Of a stretch of 64,000 nt of DNA, positions 26,311 to 34,805 are shown piece by piece. The position numbers were made by a program, and so were the translations under genes. Position 1 is the first letter of the stretch. Each line of letters opens with the position of its first letter. The notes under the pieces are model-generated. The model saw nothing but the letters and a program-made list of their open reading frames with translations. It ran no database searches and was not told the DNA's origin. This stretch comes from JACCYU01 sp050740315 (lineage in GTDB: Bacteria; Pseudomonadota; Gammaproteobacteria; JACCYU01), in contig JBOIDC010000005.1 in assembly GCA_050740315.1 (NCBI GenBank), positions 6,996-70,995 on the forward strand, given 5' to 3'.

Positions 26311-27177
26311 TTATTTGGACGGAAAAACCAGCATTCCCCGGCATTCTTCCTCAGAGACTTTCTGAATGCTTATTCCCTTCCCTCCCGCAATCTCTTTGTC
26401 GATCTTGAGCTTCGTGATCCATCGTTCCGGAGTGTTGGTAACGACATCAATCATCGCCAGGACTCGTTCGCCCCCCTGCGATGGATCGACGTAGTCGATG
26501 CAATCCAAGTTGAGGAGCGCTCGTTCAAGATGACCTTCGGGCTGGGCGACACCCTGCGCGTGTCGTCGAAACTCATCCTGGGTTAGGGCAGCGTAGTTAA
26601 GAAGCAGCGGGATGATTTCTGGGTTATCGCGATTCTCGAGCACGATGTAGCGCTCCACATCGTCGCGGATGCCGTTGTCATTGCTGTCGATGCCGAGCAG
26701 CGTTGCTTTGCCTGCCTCACCCGGATCCGGCGGCAGCCCTTCGTCGTGCGCCCGCACGCCTAGCGTCACCGGAAGGGGCTTTGCATAGGTTTTATTTGAT
26801 TTGCCGGCGCTCTTTAGCTGGACGACGCCACTGAAGGTGACGGGCTCAACGTCCCGCGGGATGGAGACGTTTAGCACGACCCGCGCAGGGTCATTGGGCT
26901 GAATGGTTGCGCCCGCCTCGGGGTAAATCTGAACGGCCTGAACATAGTGCGCTAAGGAAGGTACGACCCGCAGCGTTGCATCTTGAATCTCTTCGGACGC
27001 GACGAACGAAGCACGCAAGGCAACGGTGGCGCCGGCGGGGATTTCGCGGTTAATCGCGTCCGGCCGCCAAGTGATTGAAGGCGCCGCCGAAGCAACCCAA
27101 GGATAAAGGCTCAACGCGAGCAGCTTGGCGCAGGCGAGCGCGCCAGCCGCCGCCCGGAAGCGGTGAAGGAGTTTCAC
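26311..27177 (-). CDS. Secreted protein of unknown function with calcium-binding-like motif
   Basis: A 288-residue protein. The GTG start at 27177 gives a signal peptide: VKLLHRF, a hydrophobic core with LLALSLYPW, and cleavage after VASA. A longer in-frame reading back to 27492 adds basic, low-complexity sequence and overlaps the neighbouring gene, so it is rejected. The middle (about 45-170) looks like a beta-sandwich (alternating strands, DPARVVLNVSIP, TFSGVVQLKS). After it comes LGIDSNDNGIRDDVERYI, a D-x-N-x-N-G-x-x-DD loop like thrombospondin type 3 or dockerin calcium sites. No function can be assigned. It is upstream of, and probably co-transcribed with, the hydrolase-like gene. Confidence 0.6.
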   Translation of the reverse strand: MKLLHRFRAAAGALACAKLLALSLYPWVASAAPSITWRPDAINREIPAGATVALRASFVASEEIQDATLRVVPSLAHYVQAVQIYPEAGATIQPNDPARVVLNVSIPRDVEPVTFSGVVQLKSAGKSNKTYAKPLPVTLGVRAHDEGLPPDPGEAGKATLLGIDSNDNGIRDDVERYIVLENRDNPEIIPLLLNYAALTQDEFRRHAQGVAQPEGHLERALLNLDCIDYVDPSQGGERVLAMIDVVTNTPERWITKLKIDKEIAGGKGISIQKVSEEECRGMLVFPSK

Positions 27178-27349
27178 AGGCGCATATCCCGTAATGAATT
27201 GGAAAAGCGTTGCTTTTGAGCGCTGCTTGATTGCCGCTTTGCGGCTTGCGCTTCTTGTCGCGCGTGTCAGTCTAAGTGAGAAGTTCCCTGAAAATGCGAC
27301 CAGCCGTCGCCGTTTCGGCGCCGTTGGTGTCTTTTTTTTCAGGACACGC

Positions 27350-27871
27350 TTACCTCGATACGCGTCTGAACGCCTCGCCCTGACAATTCGGGCACAAGGG
27401 AATGCGTCCGGATTTCGCAAACCTGAGTTGCTCGCCGCACGCCGTGCACTCCAATGTGCCCGGCGCGGTGATTTCGCCGCTGCGATAGCCACCGCTGTCG
27501 TCCGCTTGCGCGGCCCACTGCGCCAGTTCGAGCTTGGTCTGGTCGGCGACGCTGGCGAAAAGGTCCAGCAGTTTCGCCTCGATCAGCTCCACGTCCATAT
27601 GAAACCAGTCGCTGTATTCCTTGCCGGTTTCGTTGAGGTAGCGGCCCATCTCGCCCAGGTCGCGCCGCAGGAAATCGGCCACGCGCTCGGCCTCTTCACG
27701 CGTGGTCTCGCCCAGCTCCACCGCGCGTTCGCGCGCCCGATCGATGGCATGCTCCAGGCTGGGGCGCGCCCGGTGCTCGGCGGTTTCCAGCGCATGCCGG
27801 ACACGCTCCATCATGCGGTTATAGACGCCGACCCGATGGTCTTGAAGGTCCTGATGTTCCGGTTCGCTCAT
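27350..27871 (-). CDS. ybeL: Zinc ribbon-containing protein, DUF1451/YbeL family
   Basis: A 173-residue YbeL-like protein. The first 115 residues are strongly helical and charged, with repeated acidic/basic heptads. The C-terminus holds a zinc ribbon: CTACGEQ, then CPNCQGE (two CxxC pairs). In E. coli ybeL also lies close to leuS, lptE and holA, matching this location, divergent from leuS. The function in the family is unknown. Confidence 0.85.
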   Translation of the reverse strand: MSEPEHQDLQDHRVGVYNRMMERVRHALETAEHRARPSLEHAIDRARERAVELGETTREEAERVADFLRRDLGEMGRYLNETGKEYSDWFHMDVELIEAKLLDLFASVADQTKLELAQWAAQADDSGGYRSGEITAPGTLECTACGEQLRFAKSGRIPLCPNCQGEAFRRVSR

Positions 27872-27950
27872 TGCCGATGCTCCCGAGAGGGTTAACCATC
27901 TACCATGATTTTAGCCGATTCAAGGGCGGTGCATGGCGCACGGTGCCGGT

Positions 27951-27979
27951 TTGGGTTTTGTTTTGCGCCCGATTACAAT
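27951..27979 (+). promoter_or_regulatory. Possible sigma-70 promoter for leuS
   Basis: TTGGGT (27951-27956) and TACAAT (27974-27979) are separated by exactly 17 bases, with the -10 matching five of six consensus bases and the -35 three of six. Transcription would start near 27986, leaving a leader of about 45 bases before the leuS ATG at 28032. No attenuator or T-box-like structure is evident in that leader. Confidence 0.35.
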
Positions 27980-28031
27980 GCCGGCCTGTCTATCGAGACC
28001 CGTAAACGGTTCAAATCACTGGCGCGATCCG

Positions 28032-30545
28032 ATGCAGGAACACTACGAAGCAGCCGCCGTCGAGCGCCAGGCACAGGCTTATTGGCAGGCGCAGGATACC
28101 TTCCGTGCGTCCGAGCAGGTGGGCGCCGAGAAGTTCTACTGCCTGTGCATGTTCCCGTATCCCAGCGGCCGCCTGCACATGGGGCACGTGCGCAATTACA
28201 CCATCGGCGACGTCATCAGCCGCTATCAGCGCATGCAAGGCAGAAACGTGTTGCAGCCGATGGGCTGGGACGCCTTCGGTCTGCCGGCGGAAAACGCCGC
28301 CATCAAGCATGGCGTGCCGCCCGCGCGCTGGACGTACGAGAACATCGACTACATGCGCACGCAGCTCAAACGCTTGGGCTTCGGCTACGACTGGGCGCGC
28401 GAACTGGCAACCTGCCGGCCCGAATATTATCGCTGGGAACAATGGTTCTTTTTACGGCTGCTGGGAAAAGGCCTGGTTTACAAGAAAAAGGCCACAGTCA
28501 ACTGGGATCCGGTCGACCAGACGGTGCTGGCCAACGAACAGGTGATCGACGGAAAAGGCTGGCGCTCCGGGGCCGTGGTCGAGCGCCGCGAGATTCCCCA
28601 GTGGTTTCTGAAGATCACCGATTACGCGGAGCAATTGCTTGACGATCTGGGCGCGCTTGGCGACTGGCCCGCGCAGGTCGTGACTATGCAGCGCAACTGG
28701 ATCGGCAAGAGCGAAGGCGTAGAGATCAGTTTTCCATACGACGAAGGCGTGCTGAAGGTGTTTACCACCCGCGCCGACACTTTGATGGGCGCGACCTACG
28801 TGGCGGTCGCGGCCGAGCATCCGCTGGCCTTGCGCGCCGCGCAGGATGATCCGCAAGTCGCCCAGTTTGTTGATGCGTGCCGCAAGGGCGGCGTGGCCGA
28901 GGCGGAGCTCGCCACGCAGGAAAAGAAGGGCGTCCCCACGCGATTGACGGTACAGCACCCGTTGACTGGCGAGCCGCTCCCGGTCTGGGTCGCGAACTAC
29001 GTCCTGATGGCCTACGGCGAGGGCGCCGTGATGGCGGTGCCGGCGCACGACGAGCGTGATTTCGAATTCGCACAGCAGTATGGACTGCCGATCAAGCAGG
29101 TTCTCGAGCATGTCCTCTGGAGAACGAAGCCCTGGAGAGAACGTGATCCTGGTTCTACAGAGTACCAGTACTACAGGTTTGATCCCGCGATTTGGAAAGA
29201 TTGGTACGCGTCTCAGAGCGTAGATGACGTGCTTCTGGTTAATTCAGGTAAATACGATGACTTAAGCTCCGAAGAGGCAATTAATGCCATCGCCGCGGAC
29301 CTCGCCGCCAAAGGACTGGGCGAAAAGCGCACGCAGTTCCGGCTGCGCGACTGGGGGGTCTCGCGCCAGCGCTACTGGGGCTGCCCGATCCCGATCATCA
29401 ACTGTCCGCAGTGCGGCGTGGTGCCGGTGCCGGATGCGCAACTGCCGGTGGTGCTGCCCGAAGACGTGGCGTTCGAAGGCGTCACCTCGCCGCTCAAGAC
29501 CGATCCGAACTTTTATCGCACCGAATGTCCTGGATGCAAAGGGCCGGCTGAGCGCGAGACAGATACCTTCGATACGTTTTTCGAGTCCTCATGGTACTAC
29601 GCGCGCTTTTGCGCGCCGGACAATCACGGGGCCATGCTGGACGCGCGCGCCGCGTATTGGCTGCCGGTGGATCAGTACATCGGCGGGGTGGAGCACGCGG
29701 TGCTGCATCTGCTGTACGCGCGCTTCTTTCACAAGCTCATGCGCGACGCGGCGCTGGTCGAGGGCGACGAGCCGTTCACGCGGTTGTTGACCCAGGGCAT
29801 GGTGCTGAACGGCGGCGTGAAGATGTCCAAGTCCAAGGGCAACACCGTGGATCCGCAGACGCTGATCGAACGTTTCGGCGCCGACACCGTGCGCCTGTTC
29901 GTGATGTTCGCGGCACCGCCGGATCAGTCGCTGGAGTGGTCGGAATCCGGCGTCGAGGGCGCGCACCGCTTTCTCAAGCGTTTGTGGCGGCAGGTTTACG
30001 CCCACGTGAACGGCGACAAGACAGACGCGAACGGGGCGCCGTCGGCCGACGAGATCAAGCAATTGCGCCGCAGGCTGCACGAGACCATCGCCAAGGTCAG
30101 CGACGACGTCGGCCGGCGTTACACCTTCAACACCGCCATCGCCGCCAACATGGAATTGCTGAACGAACTCGCCCGCTTCGAAGACCGCAGCGCGCAGGGC
30201 CGCGCCATGACGCAGGAGACGCTGGACTCGATCGTGCTGATGCTGTCGCCCATCGTGCCGCACATCGCGCACAGTCTGTGGCAGGCGCTGGGTCATGATG
30301 AAGCCATTGTCGATTGTCGCTGGCCGCAGGCGGACGAGAAAGCCCTGCGGCGCGACACGCTGGAGCTGGTGGTGCAGGTCAACGGCAAACTGCGCGGCCA
30401 TATCCAGGTAGCCGCAGACAGCGATAACGCGGTGATCGAAAAAACCGCGCTGACCAATGAGAACGTGCAGCGCTTCCTCGAAGGAAAACAGGTGCGCAAG
30501 CTGGTGGTGGTGCCCGGCAGGCTGATCAACATCGTGGCTGGATAA
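28032..30545 (+). CDS. leuS: Leucine--tRNA ligase
   Basis: An 837-residue class I aminoacyl-tRNA synthetase. The HIGH-equivalent is PYPSGRLHMGHVRNY near residue 43, KMSKS appears exactly (KMSKSKGNT), and the CP1 editing domain keeps the TRADTLMGATYV and MAVPAHDERDFEF motifs. The ATG at 28032 is chosen since homology begins at HYEAAAVE. Residues about 357-417 (29101-29280) have a much lower GC content than the rest and include a run, VLWRTKPWRERDPGSTEYQY, that looks like an enlarged linker between the editing domain and the conserved VNSGKYDDLS region. The catalytic core is otherwise normal. Confidence 0.96.
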   Translation: MQEHYEAAAVERQAQAYWQAQDTFRASEQVGAEKFYCLCMFPYPSGRLHMGHVRNYTIGDVISRYQRMQGRNVLQPMGWDAFGLPAENAAIKHGVPPARWTYENIDYMRTQLKRLGFGYDWARELATCRPEYYRWEQWFFLRLLGKGLVYKKKATVNWDPVDQTVLANEQVIDGKGWRSGAVVERREIPQWFLKITDYAEQLLDDLGALGDWPAQVVTMQRNWIGKSEGVEISFPYDEGVLKVFTTRADTLMGATYVAVAAEHPLALRAAQDDPQVAQFVDACRKGGVAEAELATQEKKGVPTRLTVQHPLTGEPLPVWVANYVLMAYGEGAVMAVPAHDERDFEFAQQYGLPIKQVLEHVLWRTKPWRERDPGSTEYQYYRFDPAIWKDWYASQSVDDVLLVNSGKYDDLSSEEAINAIAADLAAKGLGEKRTQFRLRDWGVSRQRYWGCPIPIINCPQCGVVPVPDAQLPVVLPEDVAFEGVTSPLKTDPNFYRTECPGCKGPAERETDTFDTFFESSWYYARFCAPDNHGAMLDARAAYWLPVDQYIGGVEHAVLHLLYARFFHKLMRDAALVEGDEPFTRLLTQGMVLNGGVKMSKSKGNTVDPQTLIERFGADTVRLFVMFAAPPDQSLEWSESGVEGAHRFLKRLWRQVYAHVNGDKTDANGAPSADEIKQLRRRLHETIAKVSDDVGRRYTFNTAIAANMELLNELARFEDRSAQGRAMTQETLDSIVLMLSPIVPHIAHSLWQALGHDEAIVDCRWPQADEKALRRDTLELVVQVNGKLRGHIQVAADSDNAVIEKTALTNENVQRFLEGKQVRKLVVVPGRLINIVAG

Positions 30546-30546
30546 C

Positions 30547-31080
30547 GTGGTCGCCGGCCAGCCGAGCCATCCAGACGCGGGCACGGGGCGCGTGCGCACC
30601 GTATGGCTCGTCCTCGCTTCGTTATGCGTGGTGGCGGCGTGCGGATTTCAGTTGCGCGATCAGGCCGATCTGCCGGCGGCGATGAACCGCACGCACATCG
30701 CAGGCCTGAGCCCGTACAATCACTTCCGGGTCGAACTGGAGCGTGCGCTGCGCGCCAACGGCGTGGCTGTGGTCAATCCCGAGCGCGCGGCGGCCATTCT
30801 GCGCATAAAGGCCGAGCGACGCGGGCGGCGCGTGCTGTCGGTGGGAACCGACGGCAAGGTGCGCGAGTTCGAGCTGTATACGACCGTGAACTTCGAGGTC
30901 GAAGGGCGCGGCAACGATCTGCGTCTAAAAAAACAAATCCTCACCGTAACCCGCGATTTTCTGTTCGACGAGACCGATGTTCTCGGTAACACGTCGGAGG
31001 CGGAATTGCTGTACGAGGACATGGAAGACGAACTGGTGCGGCTTATGCTTTATCGCCTGGAGACGTTGAAGCCGCGCTAG
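30547..31080 (+). CDS. lptE: LPS-assembly lipoprotein LptE
   Basis: A 177-residue outer-membrane lipoprotein that plugs LptD and helps insert LPS. The signal ends in a lipobox VVAAC, followed by GFQLRDQADLP, the usual LptE opening (CGFxLR). The rest has the alternating strands of the family, such as RVELERALRANGVAVV and FELYTTVNFEVEG. The GTG at 30547 is one base after the leuS stop; a second GTG at 30592 would give a shorter 16-residue pre-Cys signal and may be the real start. The leuS-lptE-holA order is classical, but here two minus-strand genes intervene before holA. Confidence 0.9.
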   Translation: MVAGQPSHPDAGTGRVRTVWLVLASLCVVAACGFQLRDQADLPAAMNRTHIAGLSPYNHFRVELERALRANGVAVVNPERAAAILRIKAERRGRRVLSVGTDGKVREFELYTTVNFEVEGRGNDLRLKKQILTVTRDFLFDETDVLGNTSEAELLYEDMEDELVRLMLYRLETLKPR

Positions 31081-31152
31081 CCGGCAACTTCAACGAATGT
31101 CGCGGCGGGAACCGGCGTCTGGCGGTTCCGCGCGGATGCCACAATGGGCATG

Positions 31153-32046
31153 TTACCGGTCCAGACTTTGCCGGCCCCACACCAGGCGCGCGATGGCGGC
31201 CGAGTCCAGATCGCCGTGACCGGCCTCGACCAGCTCGGCCAGATAAGCGAGCGCGCGCTCGGCGCCGGGCGTTCGCACCCCGGCCTCTTGCGCGGTTTGT
31301 GCCGCGATCCGCATGTCCTTGAGATGCAGCGTGCTCTTGAAGCCGGGTTTATAGTTGTTGTCCAGCATCCGCTGGCCATGCGCCTCAAGGATGCGACTAT
31401 AGGCAAACCCGCCCGATAACGCCTCGCGCACGCGCGCCGGATCGGCGCCTGCGGCGCGGGCGAGCAGCAACGCCTCGGCGACCGCGGCGATCGTCTGCGC
31501 CACCAGGATCTGATTGCAGCACTTGGCGACCTGACCCGCGCCCGCGTCACCGACATGGACGATATTCTTGCCCATGCACTCGAACAGGGGCCGCACGCGC
31601 GCGACCACGTCCGGTTTGCCGCCCACCATGATCGACAGGCTGCCGTCTATGGCGCCTTGTTCGCCGCCGGAAACCGGCGCGTCCAGCATATCGACGCCGC
31701 GCGCCGCGAGTTCCTCGGCGAGCCTGCGCGTCGCCGCGGGCGCGATGGTGCTCATGTCCACCACGACGCTGCCGCGCCTGGCCCCTTGTGCAATGCCCTG
31801 CTCGCCGAGTACGACCGCTTCGACATCGGGCGTGTCCGCCACCATGGTAATGACGATGTCCGTGTTGGCGGCCAGCTGCGCAGGTGTCGGGTGGGCGCTC
31901 GCGCCTGCCTGCGTCAGCGGCTGGGTCGCTGCCGGCCGGCGCGCATAAACAGCCAGCGCATAGCCGGCTTTGAGGAGGTTCAGGGCCATCGGACGTCCCA
32001 TGATTCCAAGTCCGATGAAACCGATCGCAGGCTTGCTGGCGGGCAT
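31153..32046 (-). CDS. NAD(P)-dependent oxidoreductase, beta-hydroxyacid dehydrogenase family (GarR/GlxR-like)
   Basis: A 297-residue 3-hydroxyacid dehydrogenase: IGFIGLGIMGRPMALNLLKAGY for the dinucleotide fold, DAPVSGGEQGA substrate loop, and GAGQVAKCCNQ with the catalytic lysine. The closest functional label is tartronate-semialdehyde or 2-hydroxy-3-oxopropionate reductase, though succinic-semialdehyde (GLYR) and 3-hydroxyisobutyrate activities share this motif set. It is convergent with lptE and not obviously part of an operon. Confidence 0.85.
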   Translation of the reverse strand: MPASKPAIGFIGLGIMGRPMALNLLKAGYALAVYARRPAATQPLTQAGASAHPTPAQLAANTDIVITMVADTPDVEAVVLGEQGIAQGARRGSVVVDMSTIAPAATRRLAEELAARGVDMLDAPVSGGEQGAIDGSLSIMVGGKPDVVARVRPLFECMGKNIVHVGDAGAGQVAKCCNQILVAQTIAAVAEALLLARAAGADPARVREALSGGFAYSRILEAHGQRMLDNNYKPGFKSTLHLKDMRIAAQTAQEAGVRTPGAERALAYLAELVEAGHGDLDSAAIARLVWGRQSLDR

Positions 32047-32142
32047 GAGGATTTCTGCTTTAACGAGAACGCGAATCTTCGCGCAAAGCAGGCGCGCAAG
32101 GCAACCGGCGCCGGTGGCCTGTCGAGTCTGATTCGAATCGGG

Positions 32143-33546
32143 CTACGACGCCTCTAGTCGGGCCTGACCCGCGCGGATGCTGTCGATGACGAGACTGAGC
32201 GCCTGATCGAAGCGATTGTTGTCGTCGATGAGCCGGGTGCGGCCAGCGGCCAGATCCAGCAGAAAGCCTTCGAGTTCGAGCTCCAGCACGCCGCGCCCGC
32301 TGCGATCGGCGAACAGCAGGCGCCCGGTATCCTCCAGTACAATGGATAACTTGAGGCGGCGCCTGGTCTTGCCTTCGCCGCGGTAGATCTCGAACCAGGC
32401 GCCCGGTTTGAGTTCGGCCGGCGCGCTGGCCAGCAGCCGGGAGATGTGCTCCTCGTCGCGCAGCGTTTCCCGCCGGACTTGCGTTGCTACTTCGGGTTTG
32501 GGCCCGGCGGCCGCAGTCAGAGGCGCGGCGTTCGCACAGTGATTGATGAACCAGCGGCGCGCACCTTCCAGAGCGGCGGCTTGCGGTTCGCGCAAACTGC
32601 CCCATTTCTCAAGCTTCGCGCGCAACTGTCCGAAATAGGCGTCGACCGGAATGCCGAATGCCGGTATGTCGGCAAGGGCCGCAGTCGTGACGATCTGGCG
32701 CAGGATATCAACGGCTTCGCGCCAGGCCTCGGACTGCGTGCCCTGGCGCAGGCAGATCTGCGCCAGATATGGGGCCCAGCTCTTGACGACGAAGCGGGAT
32801 ACCTCGTCGGGCAGATCGACATTCTGTGTATGCTGATTCAGCACAGCAACCACCGTGCGCTTGACGGCCAGCCGGCGCGCCTCCACGCGGGCCTCGCGTT
32901 GAAAACGCGCCTCGATCTCGCGGATTTTCTCGCTCTCGACGCTGTGCGCCCGGTCGATCGCGCGCAAGGCCTCCTCGAAGGGGTCCAGTTCAGCCTCGAA
33001 GTCGCCAACGAGGCGCGTGACGATGTCCGCAAGCTTCGCGAACAGCGGCTCCTCGCAGTCAGTGATGCCCGCGCTCAGCGCGACCAGCGCATTCAGCAGC
33101 CGGCGCGCGGGGTGTGCGGCCCGCCGGAAGAACGCGAAATCGGTCAGCGCGAGCTTGATGACCGGAATTTGCAGTCTGGATAACAGCCGCCTGACCGGCG
33201 CCGCCAGCCCGGTTTCCTGATAAAGGACCTGGAAAACGTGGTCGACAAACGCGATGACTTTTTTTTCGTTATCGACAATCTGATTGGCGATATTGCAGCC
33301 TGCGTTGTACAAGGCGACCTTGAGCGCCGACTCGATGGCCGCCGCGTCAGTGCCCAGGCCCTCGGCGGGCGACTCGCGCTGCAGAACGGACAGCGCCTGG
33401 ATGACCATCTCGCGCTGGTAAGGGGTCGACGCGCTGCCGCTGCCACGTGGATAAGGCCGTACAATGGACGCCAGGACCTGATCGTCGACAAGATAGCCGT
33501 CGTCGCCAGCCCGGCGAGCGGGCTCTGTTTTAATCGTGCGATTCAT
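32143..33546 (-). CDS. DUF1631 domain-containing protein
   Basis: A 467-residue protein matching the DUF1631 family by its YQREMVIQALSVLQ opening block, the FFRRAAHPARRLLNAL stretch and the C-terminal PilZ-like LKPGAWFEIYRGEGKTRRRLKLS region. The ATG at 33546 has AAGGA seven bases upstream, preferred over a longer frame. It appears shorter than many family members, as I remember them (about 700 residues). It may be a compact form with central loss. A c-di-GMP-related role has been suggested by the PilZ-like end but is not shown here. Confidence 0.8.
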   Translation of the reverse strand: MNRTIKTEPARRAGDDGYLVDDQVLASIVRPYPRGSGSASTPYQREMVIQALSVLQRESPAEGLGTDAAAIESALKVALYNAGCNIANQIVDNEKKVIAFVDHVFQVLYQETGLAAPVRRLLSRLQIPVIKLALTDFAFFRRAAHPARRLLNALVALSAGITDCEEPLFAKLADIVTRLVGDFEAELDPFEEALRAIDRAHSVESEKIREIEARFQREARVEARRLAVKRTVVAVLNQHTQNVDLPDEVSRFVVKSWAPYLAQICLRQGTQSEAWREAVDILRQIVTTAALADIPAFGIPVDAYFGQLRAKLEKWGSLREPQAAALEGARRWFINHCANAAPLTAAAGPKPEVATQVRRETLRDEEHISRLLASAPAELKPGAWFEIYRGEGKTRRRLKLSIVLEDTGRLLFADRSGRGVLELELEGFLLDLAAGRTRLIDDNNRFDQALSLVIDSIRAGQARLEAS

Positions 33547-33732
33547 GGCCGTGTCCTTGTGCCAGTTTGATGAGGATGACGCCGCCGCGCCCGGCGCTTG
33601 CGCGACTGGAATCATTGTAAAGTAAACGGTTTTGCAGCGGTTCCTGGCAATGCCGGCCCGCGCGGCCGCCGGATCGCACGATTAACGCCACCGGTCGGCT
33701 TCAGCGTCATGCGTGCGGCGCCTGTGTAGCGA

Positions 33733-33738
33733 TATAAT
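33733..33738 (+). promoter_or_regulatory. Perfect TATAAT just upstream of holA
   Basis: A consensus -10 hexamer lies 12 bases before the holA ATG. No good -35 is found 16-18 bases upstream. If used, transcription would start near 33745 and the leader would be only about six bases, leaving the AAAAGG Shine-Dalgarno (33740-33745) outside the transcript. This would be nearly leaderless expression, or the hexamer is chance. Confidence 0.25.
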
Positions 33739-33750
33739 GAAAAGGCCCGA

Positions 33751-34779
33751 ATGAAACTGCGGTTCAACCAACTCAAGGCCAGTCTCGACAAACACCTGGC
33801 GCCGGTCTATCTGATTACGGGTGACGAGCCATTGCAGGCCATGCTGGCGGCCGACGCGGTACGCGCAGCGGCGCGCGCGCGCGGCTATGACGAGCGCCTG
33901 ATACTGGACGCCGAAATCGGCTTCGACTGGGGCGCGCTGCGCGAAGCCGCGACCAGCCTTTCGCTATTCGCGCAGCGGCGTGTGCTGGATCTGCGCATGC
34001 CGGCTAAACCCGGCGCGGCCGGCGCGTCCGCGTTAACCGAATATGCCCGCCGGCCGTCGCCGGATACCGTATTGCTGGCGCAGTGCGGCAAGTTGGATCG
34101 GGCCGCAGCCAACAGCGCCTGGGCCAAGGCGCTGGAGCGCGCGGGCGTGATGCTGCAGGTGTGGCCGCTGGCGGCGCGCGAGACGGCGCAGTGGATAAAG
34201 GCGCGCCTGACAGAAAAGAATCTGAAGGTCAGTCAGGACGCCTTGGCCCTGCTGGCGGAACGCGGCCAGGGCAATCTGTTAGCGGCGAACCAGGAGGTTG
34301 AAAAACTGAGTCTGTTGTATGGCGGGACTCGCGATCGTGAAGCGCTGGGCGTGACAGAGATACTGGCCGACGTAGCCGACAGTGCGCGCTTCAATGTGTT
34401 TGAACTGGCGGATGCCGCGCTGGCGGGGCATTGCGGGCAGGCGGCGAGGATCCTGCAAAGAATCGCCGCCGAAGACATCACCCCGGCGCTGGTACTGTGG
34501 GCACTGGCCGATCAGGCGCGGACACTGGCGGCGATCGCGTGGCAGATCAGCCAGGGCGTATCGCCGGACCAGGCCACCCGTGAGATCAAGCCGGCGACAA
34601 GAATCCCGGTGTTAAGGCGGGCGCTTACGCGTGTAACGGCGGCGACCTGCGCGGGATGGTTGCGGCGTTGCGCGCGGGCCGACCGCGTTATCAAGGGCCA
34701 GGAACCGGGCAACCCCTGGGATGAACTGCTAATATTAACCATGGGAATGTGCGGGCGGCCGCTGTTCGATTCCCGTTAG
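33751..34779 (+). CDS. holA: DNA polymerase III subunit delta
   Basis: A 342-residue clamp-loader delta subunit: MKLRFNQLKASLDKHLAPVYLITGDEPLQ is the standard N-terminus, followed by RRVLDLRMPAKPG and, in domain II, LAERGQGNLLAANQEVEKLSLLYG. It opens the beta clamp with gamma/tau and delta'. The ATG has AAAAGG five bases upstream. The gene begins the long plus-strand run holA-proA-nadD-rsfS-rlmH-maf-rng-yhdP. Confidence 0.94.
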   Translation: MKLRFNQLKASLDKHLAPVYLITGDEPLQAMLAADAVRAAARARGYDERLILDAEIGFDWGALREAATSLSLFAQRRVLDLRMPAKPGAAGASALTEYARRPSPDTVLLAQCGKLDRAAANSAWAKALERAGVMLQVWPLAARETAQWIKARLTEKNLKVSQDALALLAERGQGNLLAANQEVEKLSLLYGGTRDREALGVTEILADVADSARFNVFELADAALAGHCGQAARILQRIAAEDITPALVLWALADQARTLAAIAWQISQGVSPDQATREIKPATRIPVLRRALTRVTAATCAGWLRRCARADRVIKGQEPGNPWDELLILTMGMCGRPLFDSR

Positions 34780-34805
34780 ACGAGAATATTCACGCGACTG
34801 TTTGA

